The notes beneath the pieces are model-generated. The model had not been told where the DNA came from. It saw nothing but the letters and a program-made list of their open reading frames with translations, and did no database searches. The position numbers were made by a program, and so were the translations under genes. This document shows, piece by piece, positions 32,311-42,904 of a stretch of 64,000 bases of DNA (within the stretch, counting starts at the first letter, position 1; each line of letters begins with the position of its first letter). Source of the stretch: Harmonia axyridis (taxonomy: Eukaryota; Arthropoda; Insecta; Coleoptera; Coccinellidae). The stretch is from contig NC_059505.1 of NCBI RefSeq assembly GCF_914767665.1, positions 27,773,506 to 27,837,505 of the forward strand. Direction: 5' to 3'.

Positions 32311-34213
32311 TTGTCCGTTATGTAATAAATGACGAACTTGTTGAGCTATTGATGTGATTTTATCTGCCAAATTCAGAAAATTTGACTTGCATTCAAAATT
32401 AGTGGCTCAAACATATGATGAGGCTAGTGTAATGTCGGTATAAGTAAACGGTTTACTGGCAAAAATTTATATAACACCACAAGCGATGTTAACTCATTGA
32501 AAAACACACGTATTCAATTTGCTTTTAAGTAATGCGTGCAGTTCAATACAACTGGTTAAAGTTTTTTCTCAGTTCAATCAATTAAGTACCTATTAGAATT
32601 AAAAATTCTTGAAATAATCATTATGCAACTGATAAAAAGTAAAGTTGAAGTTAAAATAAATGTGTATATTACAATAATAAATATTAATAATATTAATTTT
32701 CTTAAGAGAAATCAGAAAGTAATCAAATGGTGCAACTGTGCAACTGGCCCCTAATGTCATATAAGGTACCAAATAGCATTATATAGTTGATACCTCAGAG
32801 ATAAATTTGAATGTCGATTTCCATGATTCTGAGTCAATATACCGAAATGGTAAAAATGGAAATTCCCTTAAATGCTTTTCTATTTTAAAAAAATTAATGT
32901 ATTAAGCGATTCTATGTTATTATGTCATTTAACGGTTTGAAGGCTTATGCCATAGAAGAATTTCATATTTCGCTCGTATGAATACATAGAGTATGAATGA
33001 ATTAAAAAATCGCATCAGTGTTTCTCAATTTTTTTCTATTGTGTTCTATGAAGGATTTCAACAAATATTTGTGGTTCAAAACGATTGACCTCTGTGGTAT
33101 TTTTCGTTACACTTATTACTTGAAATGTACACTTTTCATCATAATGAAAAATTTTTGATCAGTAATTTCTTCAAAAAACCTCTAGATAACATTGACTTAG
33201 CAGCATTGGCCATATATAAACAGAAGCAACTACTTTTTCTGGAAAATTTTTCCTCAGTATTATTATTATTATTATTATGAAAGCCATGATTAATTAATTT
33301 CAAAATACGATTTGATGAATACTGAGTGAAAATTTTAAATTATATGACTTTCAATTAGAATTTAATTATGATCATTTCTCGTTTTTTTTTTCCGTACTTA
33401 TATATCATTATCAATCTGTCATGAAGGATTTGTGGAACTCCAATTTAATATCGTTTTTCGAAATTGACAACTATTATTTTCGACCGTCAAACTAAATTAT
33501 TCATGTCAGTTTTTTGAACAAACAGCAAATACCAATTATTTTTATGTAAAAGTGATTTTAAGTGGATTCAACAACAAAACTAATTAGTTTGATAAAAGGA
33601 GTTTTGAGGTGAGTAATTTTTGACAATTTTTAATTATTTATTGATAAACATTGATTAGAGCTTCGACTCAGGTGTTTAACATCCATCAGATAGATAATAC
33701 AGTAATTATCCTGCAAGTTGATATTTTTGCTGAACAGTGAAATATATCTATCTATATTCCAACTCAGCTCTTTCCACAATTCAAGATAATTTCAGCCAAG
33801 AGCGTTCTTTGTAATTAGTTTCAGGAAATTATTTCCAATTATTATTTTCCATATGCCTTGAAGAAATGTTGGCTTGAGTTGCTTTTATAGATACCAAAAG
33901 ATGATTCCAATACCATTAACCATGGGCCTGGCGGTCTAAAATGAGCAGTGTGTTTACTGTCTTTCATTCAAGCATGTCAATGGATTTTGTGACAAAATTC
34001 AATAGTGAACCATCGATATAATCGTATTTTTCAAATGGAAATTTATTATGGAAAAATCGTTTTTTCAAAAGAAAAAAAATCGACAAATTCGACTAGTTTT
34101 CAAAATTATATGTTAAAAACTAATTTTTTTCTTTATTTGAACTTCCTAGCACAATATACTTCATAAAATTTTTCTATAATATCTGAATGATCAATCGATT
34201 ATCCATTAACATA
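32311..34213. other. AT-rich stretch with a MITE end and a microsatellite
   Basis: The segment 32,690-32,751 in reverse (GGGGCCAGTTGCAC.., CTGATTTCTCTTAAG) is an end of the same MITE family as 56,478-56,594. An (ATT)n tract lies at about 33,257-33,279. No gene was recognised. Confidence 0.55.
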
Positions 34214-34473
34214 CCATAGAGTAATAAACATAGATAGAGGAGGTATCGTTATTTTTACATGTCCTCAACATGGATAGATAACGTTATCGAATTGTGATAT
34301 ATTTTCAATATATATATTTATTTGTGTAATTCCCGACGAAATATGTAAATTTGAATATTTGGAATCCGATATTTTTCCTAATTGTCGAATTTATAATAAG
34401 CAGAATATTTATTATTTTTGTGTCTACCTGCTGAAATCCAAGGTTTGACAACTTTTGCTCTCCTAGTGTCATC
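34214..34473 (+). repeat. Dispersed repeat family D, copy without insertion
   Basis: It begins CATAGAGTAATAAACATAGA and runs to CTAGTGTCATCAG. It matches 56,595-57,115 over its whole length, except that the second copy contains about 250 extra bases, a foldback. Confidence 0.8.
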
Positions 34474-35295
34474 AGTTTCACGTCGGTGTTGAATTTTCTC
34501 ATCCCTTAATTTGAATGGAATAAATACCATAATTTTCATATTTGAATTAAGGATTAACTGAACATTAAGAAAATATGGGAAAATTTTATGGAGTACTTTG
34601 AACAAGATTTTCATTTTCATGAAAAAAAGACCATTTAATTTGGACAACTAGTCGAATTTTGAGATTTTTTTTGGGGTGGACGGTAGTTCTTTGCCTATAT
34701 TTTCCGATGAAAAATTTGAATGGCAGTGAAAAATATCATCATATTCAATATTTCGAACATATTTTAGGAATCCTACAAAAAGTTCTGTCAATTTTTGCTG
34801 ACGAAAATGAAATAAATAAAAACTTTAAAACAAAGCAATATAATTCATATCCAATGTTTTCATTAAAGAAGGAGATTCCGACTGAAAACATAGCAAAAAG
34901 TCATTAACTGGTTTACTAGCTGACTGGATTCGAATCACCTAGACTTTTCTACAAGGTTATATTAAGAGTAAAATAGATATTAGCACATTAGAATCTATTG
35001 AAGAACAAAAAACACATGCAGTGGAATGCCAACCATTTGTGATTCAAATATACTGCTCCACAAGAGTTGGGAATATCGTATTCAATCGTTTTGAAAAGTA
35101 TATAATCTCCGAGAAAATCATTAAAAACTCAATAACAACTTGAATCGATCCAATAAAAATCAGTATGAGACATTTCGTCAATCTGGTCGCATTTTTTCTG
35201 AAGTTTGGTTCTTTGCATTATGCTTCATAAATGTTCTTATTTTATCAATGGCTTCGATTTGAAAAAAGTTTTCTGAAAATGCTAGACGTAAATTA
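34474..35295. other. AT-rich stretch, no gene recognised
   Basis: Frames at 34,378-34,647 (minus) and 34,659-34,907 (plus) show no recognisable features. No TIR for the following Tc1 relic was identified. Confidence 0.5.
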
Positions 35296-36296
35296 ACAAA
35301 CGTGAGGCTAATAGGGCTATCGGAATGCTACAGGGTGGCCTAACTCAGGTTGTTGTAGCGGAAAGGCTCCAAGTCAGCCAAAGTGTGATATCTCGACTTT
35401 GGAATAGGTTCATGGGGACAGGTTCCGTGTTGGAAAGACCAAGACTTGGTTGGCGACGAAAAACAACAGCTTCTCAGGATCATTTCATCACCGTTTCAGC
35501 GAGAAGAAACCCTACATCTAAGTGTAGAATGCTACGGAATACTCTTCAAAATGCAGATGGGGTCCAAGTTTCCATCGAAACCATCAGACGACGTTTGAGA
35601 GAGATGAATCTAGGTTCTAGACGTCCATTGAGAGGAGTTTCATTAACACTTGACCATAAGCGTCAAAGACTGGAATGGGCAAGGCAACATATCAATTGGA
35701 ACGATCATTGGCGTAATGTCCTTTTCACTGGTGAATCCAGATATGGACGATTTTCAGATTCTCGAAGAATAAGGATATGGATAATCTCACGCATACCACG
35801 TAATCGTCGCTATGTCCAAGAAGTCCATCCATTCCGAGGGGTAGTGTTATGGTATGTGCCGGGATATGTTTCAACGGGCGCACAGATCTGCACATTTGTC
35901 CTGGGAATATGACCACCTTACACTATAGGGAGCATGTCATTGACAATATTGTACCAAATTTTCACGCTGCTATTGGTGAAACTTTTCAATTTCTAGACGA
36001 TAAAGCTAGACCGCACCGTGCAGCCATAGTTGAGAATGCGCGCGAGGAGCTTGGTATTCCACATTTACCAATACCTCCTCACTCACCAGATTTGAATTGC
36101 ATAGATCATGCATGGGATATGCTCCAAAGAAGATTAGATAATCATCAACCTAACCCTTAATCCTCAAATGATCTGAGAGAGCTTCTGCCCCGTTTATAGA
36201 ACCAAATTCCTCAAGAAATGTTAAACAACCTCGTGTGTAGTATGCAAAGAAGATGTCAAGCTGTTATTGATGCCCGTGGAGGCCATACATTGTATT
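35296..36296 (+). pseudogene. Tc1-like transposase, frameshifted
   Basis: From KREANRAIGMLQGGLTQ the first frame contains a full paired-type DNA-binding region (VAERLQVSQSVISRLWNRF, then ETIRRRLREMNLGSRRP) and the first catalytic block VLFTGESRY, where the expected Asp (FTDES) is Gly. After a frameshift near 35,850 the second frame gives VCAGI, FLDDKARPHRA (expected DNARPH) and HSPDLNCIDHAWDML, and reads on through further shifts to GHTLY near 36,296. The length is normal for a Tc1 transposase (about 330 codons), but the catalytic triad is damaged. TIRs were not found. Confidence 0.85.
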
Positions 36297-37033
36297 GATA
36301 GTCTTAAAATGCTTGAATTCTCTGAGAATAAAATTTTGTTATTTTACTCGATTTTTCTTAACCATCCTGTATACGCTGCAGACCTACAGGCCGAAATTAA
36401 TTTTATTTCCTGTAACTTGAAATCATATGAGTATGAATTTTCATCACAAAAATCTCATTTAAACTATATTTTTTTGCAATTTAAGTCAATATCCCTAACT
36501 CATGTGGAGCAGTTCATTTGAAAGAGTGTTGATCGATATTGAAAAGAGAGAAACACTCATTGGACAACATTTTGCAAATGGAATGATATCGAATTATTAT
36601 TAATAAACATCAAAGAACATGAAATACAATATTAAACGATATGTAGAATGTCTAGTGAAACGAATATGTGTAGTGAAGATTTTGTCGGCTACAATATCAA
36701 ATGTGAAAACGCTGATACCATCTTTTGAATAGCTCAGAGCCAAAGGACAAACGCATTTTACAAACAGACACCAAAGAGAAGTTATTTAGACTGTTATAAA
36801 TGCACTTTGCGAGTTAAGATTGTTAATTCCCCAATTAATTAAATAAAATTAATTAAACCCACGCCCAACTTAAGTTTTAGTGGGATTTCAATGTTTATTT
36901 ACATCTCAACTATTCTTTTGTTATCTATGTAACACATTTCTTTGGTAAATAAACTTTAATATTATTATTATTAATTCGGACACCAAACAGTTTATCATCC
37001 TGAAAACGATAACAAAGCTTTTTTGTATAACTA
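36297..37033. other. Stretch with a diverged copy of the GC-rich block and a retroelement-like tail
   Basis: The segment 36,630-36,775 is an old copy of the block at 37,760-37,905 (GTGTAGAATGTC, ACGAATATGTGTAGT, TTTTGTCGG). At 36,940-36,972 the sequence GGTAAATAAACTTTAATATT(ATT)n resembles a non-LTR 3' tail, but no coding part precedes it. Confidence 0.5.
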
Positions 37034-37655
37034 CAGGGTGTCCCAAATTCGATGCTCACTGAAAGCATCTTAAGAACTAGAAGACATAGTAAAAAAATCT
37101 TCAAGGAACCCCGATCTCTTTTTTCGAAAGAATCAGATAACAGAAAGCACTCATAGCAATCTTAAAAGCAAGTTTTGATCCCGGTCAATGACAATATTGA
37201 GCTACTTTTCTTTTAGATATGCGTCAAATGTCATAAACATAAGAATTAAGATTATTTGGCCATTGGCCATAATTTAAAAGTTCTGTCATTTCATGGATAT
37301 CTAAAACAAATGTAGCTTAATATTTCCATTATGATCAAAACACGCTTTTAATTAGGAAACCTTACAATTCAGGTATAGGAACATATTTTATATAGTCCAG
37401 TAGATATATACATTTTACCTGGAAAAAATTCCGAACTTGATGAAACTTCTGCACGTTGTCCGAGGGTGCTGTGGCATGACTCTGTCAAGTTACCCAACAC
37501 GAGGGATCCTGTGCTAACTTGAGGAAGGCCGAAGAACCTCAACATTTTCGGACTTGATCCGATTTTTGTTATCTTAATATTTCGAAAAAAAAAGTTAGAT
37601 TTTTCCAGATGTTTTCCGAGATGCTATCAGTGAGCATCGAATTTGAGACACGCTG
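37034..37655. mobile_element. Non-autonomous DNA transposon with 40-bp TIRs and TA target duplication
   Basis: The left end CAGGGTGTCCCAAATTCGAT and following GCTCACTGA.AGCATCT are mirrored at 37,616-37,655. A TA dinucleotide flanks both ends (37,032-37,033 and 37,656-37,657), as in the Tc1/mariner superfamily. The 620-bp body has no transposase and includes a GC-rich patch at 37,440-37,560. A right-end fragment of the same family lies at 40,354-40,410. Confidence 0.85.
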
Positions 37656-38200
37656 TACTTTATTTAGACCGGAAAATATACAGATTAATTTGGTTATTCG
37701 GAGCGCCCATTAGACAACGCACTCGGAACGTTGCCATATCGATCTTATAATGAACCCCGAGGGACGCCGAAAAAAAATTTAAACGACCGTGTAGAATGTC
37801 CAACAAAACGAATATGTGTAGTCAGGGTTTTGTCGGACACGGTCGCAAAAGCGAAACCGTAGATGAAATCTCTTTGGATAGCCAAAAGCCATAAAGGAAA
37901 AACACAATGAAACTAACACTCATTACCGCGCTTTCGTCCTTTGGTATCGCATGCCGTAAAGTAATGCGCACGTCGTTCATTAAACGAGGTAGAACCTAAT
38001 CGAAATAATGTCTCGGATGCGATAAAAACCCAACATGTTTCGGTTGAATATCCGGCCGGGGGGAGGAGGTGAACATGCCGAGGAAAACTCCGGAAAATTC
38101 GTCGTGGGCCGTTCACGCGTGCTTATTTAAAATTCGCAGAAATTTCAATTTTGTCATGGAAAGTGATTACATCTTGCTCTGTCGTGCTTTTACAACGTGC
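37656..38200. repeat. GC-rich block, copy 1 of a segmental duplication
   Basis: It is very similar along its length to 40,411-40,896, and an older third copy lies at 36,630-36,775. It includes CATGCCGTAAAGTAATGCGC, then ATTAAACGAGGTAGAACCTA, and ATATCCGGCCGGGGGGAGG. Both good copies follow the right end of the same TIR element. No open frame is shared between the copies, so the block is probably non-coding. Confidence 0.8.
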
Positions 38201-38225
38201 TCCGGCGTCTTCCAAAACCTAGTCT

Positions 38226-38745
38226 CTATTCGGTACGGTCAATCCATTGATTCTCTTCTAGTCCTCTTTCCTGCATTTCTTTATTGATGCCTTCCCTTAA
38301 ACTTTTCCTTGGTTTTCCTCTCCTCCTTCTTTCCGCGGGTACCCAATCCAATATCTGCTTTGGAAGTGTTTTTTGTGCCATTCTTTCGACTTGCCCATAC
38401 CATTTCAGCTGCTTCACTCTCACTTCTTTGACCATAGTTTGTTTTACACCCATAATTTCTCGGATTCTCTCGTTTTTGACTCTTTCCAGCCTAGATCTTC
38501 CCGCCGCTCGTCTCCAGTAGGTAGTCCATTTCTGTTACTTCTAGAGATTTTATTGATTTCTTTTTCAATGGCCATACTTCACTGCCATACGTTACGATGC
38601 TCTTAACTATTGAGTTGCATATGCGGTGTTTATTTTCTCTGCTGATTTTTTGATCCCATAGTTTGTTATTGAGGGATTTGATAGATTTTCTGCCCTGGAT
38701 ATTCCTTTCTTTTATATCGCTATCGAGAGTTCCGTTTTGGAAATT
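38226..38745 (-). pseudogene. Non-LTR retroelement C-terminal relic
   Basis: On minus the frames give SIVTYGSEVW-like sequence (from 38,600), then ETRIREIMGVKQT-like sequence, VKQLKWYGQVERMAQK, LPKQILDWVPAERRRRGKP and LREGINKEMQERGLEE. This is the end of the reverse transcriptase of an endonuclease-RT type non-LTR family, with its trailing Arg-rich RRRGKPRK. Three or more frameshifts are present, and the catalytic motifs are absent. Confidence 0.75.
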
Positions 38746-38904
38746 GATTAATCAAAAATGGTATCAAAAAGTTGGAAGATCGCTATAATCGCTGTATCGC
38801 CCTGGAAGGCAACTATATTGAATAATGAAATCGAATTTTGACAAAAAATGTGTTTACCTATGGTAGACCAGGGACTTTTCAATTGGCCTGTTAGTTGTTG
38901 TTAA

Positions 38905-39222
38905 AATGCCTAGAGCACGTGTACGCGGAATTTATCGCCAGCTAAGTGAATTTGAAAGAGGCCGAATTATTGGTTTACAGGAGGTGGGGTTGTCATTTCG
39001 AGAAATCGCTAACTGTACAGACAGAGATCCAACTACTGTTATGAGATGTTGTCAAGCATGATTTGATAATGCCCAAAATCGAAGAATAGTAGGCACCGGA
39101 AGTGTAGGGGTACAAATGAAGTTCTAGATATACATCTAAGACTTATGGCCATTAGAGACCGATTTTTGACAACTCGATCTTTGGCTGATGAGTGGTTAGG
39201 GGAACAAGGCCATCCTGTAACT
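38905..39222 (+). pseudogene. Tc1-like transposase relic, 5' part (split by an insertion)
   Basis: It starts MPRARVRGIYRQLSEFERGR and continues IIGLQEVGLSFREIANCTDR and MRCCQA. This helix-turn-helix region is the same type as the copy at 49,004-50,231. Stops and frameshifts follow. The sequence ends at GAACAAGGCCATCCTGTAACT and resumes at 40,066 with the same CATCCTGTAACT, so the insertion between the two is the younger event. Confidence 0.85.
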
Positions 39223-40065
39223 CAGCTCATCAGTACAAAAAGTAGTTCATGAGCAGTGCTCGTCACTACGCTAAGGCACATTCACATCATTGCTGCCCGG
39301 GGAAGAGTCTCAGATTAGGCCGAATGCCAGGAGTTGAGGCGAGATATAGCGTCAGCCGCGAATGCAGATAAAGGGCAAAAATGATTGCCTGATGAACCAA
39401 AATCGGCTCTTCTGATACCCGGAGACTCAAGAATAGATAGACCGTAAATGATCCTAAGGTCACTAAACATGGGACAGTTTCTATAGAACTGTGGACAATG
39501 TTCCTCCTCGACCAGACCCAGCCTGAACAGATTACCTTTGAAAGGACCATGGCCTGAAATAAAACAGGCAAGAGGGAAACTAGGGTGAAACCAAGGGTTG
39601 TCGGAAATAAAAAGAACAGAGGGGATTCAGTCAACGGTACAACGACCTGCGTCAGAGGTCTCCGAGTCCGACTGCCAAAGAAAAGAAATGGCGCAGTGAA
39701 ATATCCATGAATCGACAGATCGCAGACGCCCACCAGGGTCGTCAAGGACACGGATGGAATATAGAGCTCTCCGAAACGAAATTCAAATCCTCTCCTCAGA
39801 AAATAAGCTGCAGCCCGATGAACGACGTAATAGTGTGCGGGTAAACTACCCGTCACAACTTGAAGGAAAGATGTGACTGCAGTTCGATACGAAGGAAAAA
39901 TAAGGAGAAGGAATTGCCGCTGAGCAGACAGAATGACCCGTCGAACATGAGAATGACCCAGGCGGTGAAACCATGCGGAGGCCCAATCAGAAATTATCGG
40001 CAGAAAAATACCTTTATAGAAGATGATCAAAGAGCGAATCTGATCACCTCCTAATGTTCCTAATA
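39223..40065 (-). mobile_element. 5'-truncated non-LTR element (R1/LOA-like, RNase H-linked C-terminus) nested in Tc1
   Basis: A clean minus-strand frame (40,030-39,287, 247 residues) reads IFYKGIFLPIISDWASAWFH, then HVRRVILSAQRQFLLL, YRTAVTSFLQVVTGSLPAHY and the RRAAAYFLRRGFEF block. These mark the region just after the reverse transcriptase in the insect families that carry an RNase H domain. The segment is bounded by a perfect 12-base target duplication CATCCTGTAACT (39,211-39,222 and 40,066-40,077). Only the 3' end of the element was inserted. Confidence 0.8.
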
Positions 40066-40300
40066 CATCCTGTAACTGTCCGAACGGTTTACCGCCGGAT
40101 AAGATCCTTTGGACTGCAGCATTATCGACCCCATCTTGTGTTACCTCTGACGGTTGAGCATCGTCGGCAACGATTACAGTGGTGCAGAGGACGTCAACAT
40201 TTGAATGTGGAACGCAATCAGGTCATCTTGGGTACACATGATGGCCGAAGAAGGGTTAGACGATGTCGAGGAGAAAGACGCCATGTATCGTGAGATCGAA
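40066..40300 (+). pseudogene. Tc1-like transposase relic, 3' part
   Basis: It continues the Tc1 copy after the nested element: HPVTVRTVYRRIRSFGLQHY, then RPHLVLPLTVEHRRQRLQW and a stretch ending at the position of the first catalytic block, which is lost. The rest of the transposase is absent. An (ATA)n run follows at about 40,302. Confidence 0.8.
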
Positions 40301-40353
40301 TCAAGATATAATAATAATAATATCTATGATCTGCTTTCTCCTATACTATTAGT

Positions 40354-40410
40354 CTTATAGTTCTCGAGATGCTTTCAATGAGTATCGAATTTGGTACACC
40401 AGACACCCTG
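40354..40410. repeat. Right-end fragment of the TIR element at 37,034-37,655
   Basis: GAGATGCTTTCAATGAGTAT and CACCCTG then TA match the right terminus of that family. It directly precedes the second copy of the GC-rich block. Confidence 0.75.
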
Positions 40411-40896
40411 TACTTACTTAGACCGGAAAATATACACTTCAATTTGTTTATTTGAAAAGGCCATTAGACAACGTACTTGGAACGTTGACTTATCGATCTT
40501 ATAATGAACCTCGAGGACGCCGAAAAAAAATTAAATGACCGTGTAGAATGTCCAACAAAACGAATATGTATAGTCAGGGTTTTGTTGGTTACGGTCGCAA
40601 AAGCGAAAAAAATACAATGAAATCTAACAATCATTACTGCGCTTTCGTCCTTTGGTATCGCATGCCGTAAAGTAATGCGCACGTCGTTCATTAAACGAGG
40701 TAGAACCTAATCAAAATAATGTCTCGGATGCGATAAAAACCCAACATGTTTCGCTTGAATATCCGGCCGGGGGGAGGGGTGAACATGATGCCGGTGGAAG
40801 CTCCGGGAAACTCGTCGTGGGCCGTTCACGCGTGCTAATTTAAAATTCGAAGAAATTTCGATTTTGTCGTGAAAATTGATTACATCTCTTGCACTG
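40411..40896. repeat. GC-rich block, copy 2 of the segmental duplication
   Basis: It follows copy 1 (37,656-38,200) closely from TTAGACCGGAAAATATACA to TGATTACATCT. Small indels distinguish the two, including GATGCCGGTGGAAGC against GCCGAGGAAAAC. Confidence 0.8.
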
Positions 40897-41599
40897 TCGT
40901 CGGATGGAAAGTCAACCTATCCAACCTTGGGTTATTTCCTTTCGATCAGAAATTGAAATCAGCCGGGAAGGTCTAGGGGTTTTTCACCTCCTCCACCGAG
41001 CTCGCCGAAAGGACCTGATTCATATCTAACCTCGCCGAGAAAAAGAGGATGGTGAAAGTTTGATGAAGTTTTTTACCCGGCCACTGCTCCCAAAGATACT
41101 GAGTTTTTTCCGTGAATGAATTTATCTGGTGTATCGTGAACTTCAGGATCCTGTTCGATTATATCTTAACACTACACTATGCATATAGGGTGGTTTCAAT
41201 TTCGAACAAATATAGCCCTGTTGCTAGGATTAGGATAGGAATAATACTGAATATTTCCCTCCTGTCAAAAATTCTATGTATATGGAGAACAATTAACGAA
41301 ATTTCAGCGATAATTGCATTGTAGGAAGCGAAACAGCACTGCGATAATTGTCCTTTTCATAGATGTATAGTTTCTATGCATCTTACACAGTTCGAATCTA
41401 TGGCAATTCCATTCTACATCAGTTTGACAAGTGACGTAACAGTTTATTCGGGAAATATTTCGCCGAATTACACTCGTGCATCAAAATGACCGAATAATTT
41501 CGCATTCCAGCGTGTTTCCTTTGAAAAACTACATTCGGTCATTTTCATTTTTGCAGAAAGAGTTAACGGATATTTTATGTGATTCGATATGAAATTTAA
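40897..41599. other. Stretch without a supported gene
   Basis: The segment 40,900-41,100 stays GC-richer (CACCTCCTCCACCGAGCTCG) and may belong to the original locus of the duplicated block. No frame was recognised. Confidence 0.4.
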
Positions 41600-42131
41600 T
41601 TTTTCAAATGGGATACCCCACATATTTCTACATATTTTTATAGAGTTTGAAATTATTACAAAAATATAGCATACTTAATATTTATATTATTTATAAATCA
41701 TGTTCGAAGTCCCAACAGGTGGCCGCCTGGGTCGCCTGACCTAACGTCTATGAAGAAAATTAAAAGATATTATTTAGAACAAGCCGATGAACTCGATAGA
41801 ACAGTAGTTTATGTTTTAGCTTAACTTACTTCCGTTGAGTTCAGGAAAGAATATTCAGAAAGGGTACCGCATATGCTTGAACGAAATTGGTCGACACTCT
41901 GAACACCTCATTCGAATAAATTCTTCGGTCTATCCGGTATTTTATGGTTTTTAAGAATTTGGCATCATTTTATTTTCATTTATTTATTTTCACTTATCCA
42001 AAAGATAACATTTGAAAATTCAATATCTCGAACATGACTGCAGAAAAATATAAAGTATGCTATATTTTCGGAATGGTAATATCAAGCTGTATCGAAATGT
42101 GTAGAAATATATCGGGTTTCCCATTTGAAAA
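41600..42131. mobile_element. DNA transposon remnant with 120-bp TIRs and a transposase tail
   Basis: The ends TTTTCAAATGGGATACCCCA (left) and its near complement (to 42,131) open into inverted arms of about 120 bp (AATATAGCATACTTAATATT, ATGTTCGAA). In the middle, plus-strand frames read NRWPPGSPDLTS, then FRKEYSERVPHMLERNW. These are the last blocks of a mariner-type transposase, the third catalytic region RWPPRSPDLTPLD and the C-terminus, with everything between deleted. Confidence 0.7.
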
Positions 42132-42776
42132 AAAAAATTATTCCGATATCTCATAAAATCCCAGTTCGTTGGTAATCGAATTAATGTCATTGAATTATTA
42201 TATACGCAAAATTGCTAGGAGAATATTTGTACAGTAATACAAATTTTCAACAGGAGAATACTTACAGCAATATTTCAAAAATGGACATTTTCAAAAAAGA
42301 CCCGAGTACTATGTAACGGTGATAGCTATACAGTTGCGGTTTTCGGCAATGGGTTTCTCATAAGACTTCCCCTTCAAAAGTGTCCAATTTGTTTGGTTAT
42401 TCATGTAATGTAACGGAATTTCAATAGGTCTAATAATTTTGGATAGTTACGGCAAAGAATGCACGCTGAAGGTCTTGAGCGAAGTGTACAAAGTACTGCC
42501 ACTCGTATCAATCATTGGCAAACGGTTAACGGAGCAAAATATGAATTTGCGCTAAATTTTAATTTTTGGGTTGAATAAATATTTTCTTCCTTGACTTTCC
42601 ATTTTTAATCTCACAGTAAATGTGTTTAAAAAAAATGTTATCTTCGGTTCCAATTTTTCACACCATCAATTAGGTAAGTAGCATCGTGATGATGAATCAA
42701 CAAAAAAATGCAGTCATTTGATAAAGAACAACATCATAAGTAAAATTTTCATACTATAAAGTTGGAGTGGTTAGTT
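42132..42776. other. AT-rich stretch
   Basis: No gene was supported. A frame near 42,460-42,560 (HWQTVNGAKYEFAL) could be a further transposase C-terminus, with AATAAA at 42,575, but it is too short to call. Confidence 0.35.
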
Positions 42777-42904
42777 GAAAATTAATAGCGTATTCGACTG
42801 GCTACACCAATTCAAATTAATTCGAGATGATTATGTCAATTAGCTCTACAAAAATTCGAATTAATTCGCACTGGTGCAGCCAGTCGAATACGCTATAAAA
42901 TTAA
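42777..42904. mobile_element. Hairpin MITE, about 128 bp
   Basis: The inverted arms AGCGTATTCGACTGGCTACA and AATTCAAATTAATTCGA are mirrored at 42,851-42,897. It sits exactly at the 5' edge of the next retroelement. Confidence 0.75.

Noticed and set aside
38069..38287. 72-codon frame in the GC-rich block
   Set aside because: The second copy of the block does not keep this frame, so it is unlikely to be coding.
39860..40293. Plus-strand frames overlapping the nested retroelement and the Tc1 remnant
   Set aside because: The first (39,860-40,054) is the antisense of the retroelement frame; the second is the Tc1 relic, already annotated as a pseudogene.
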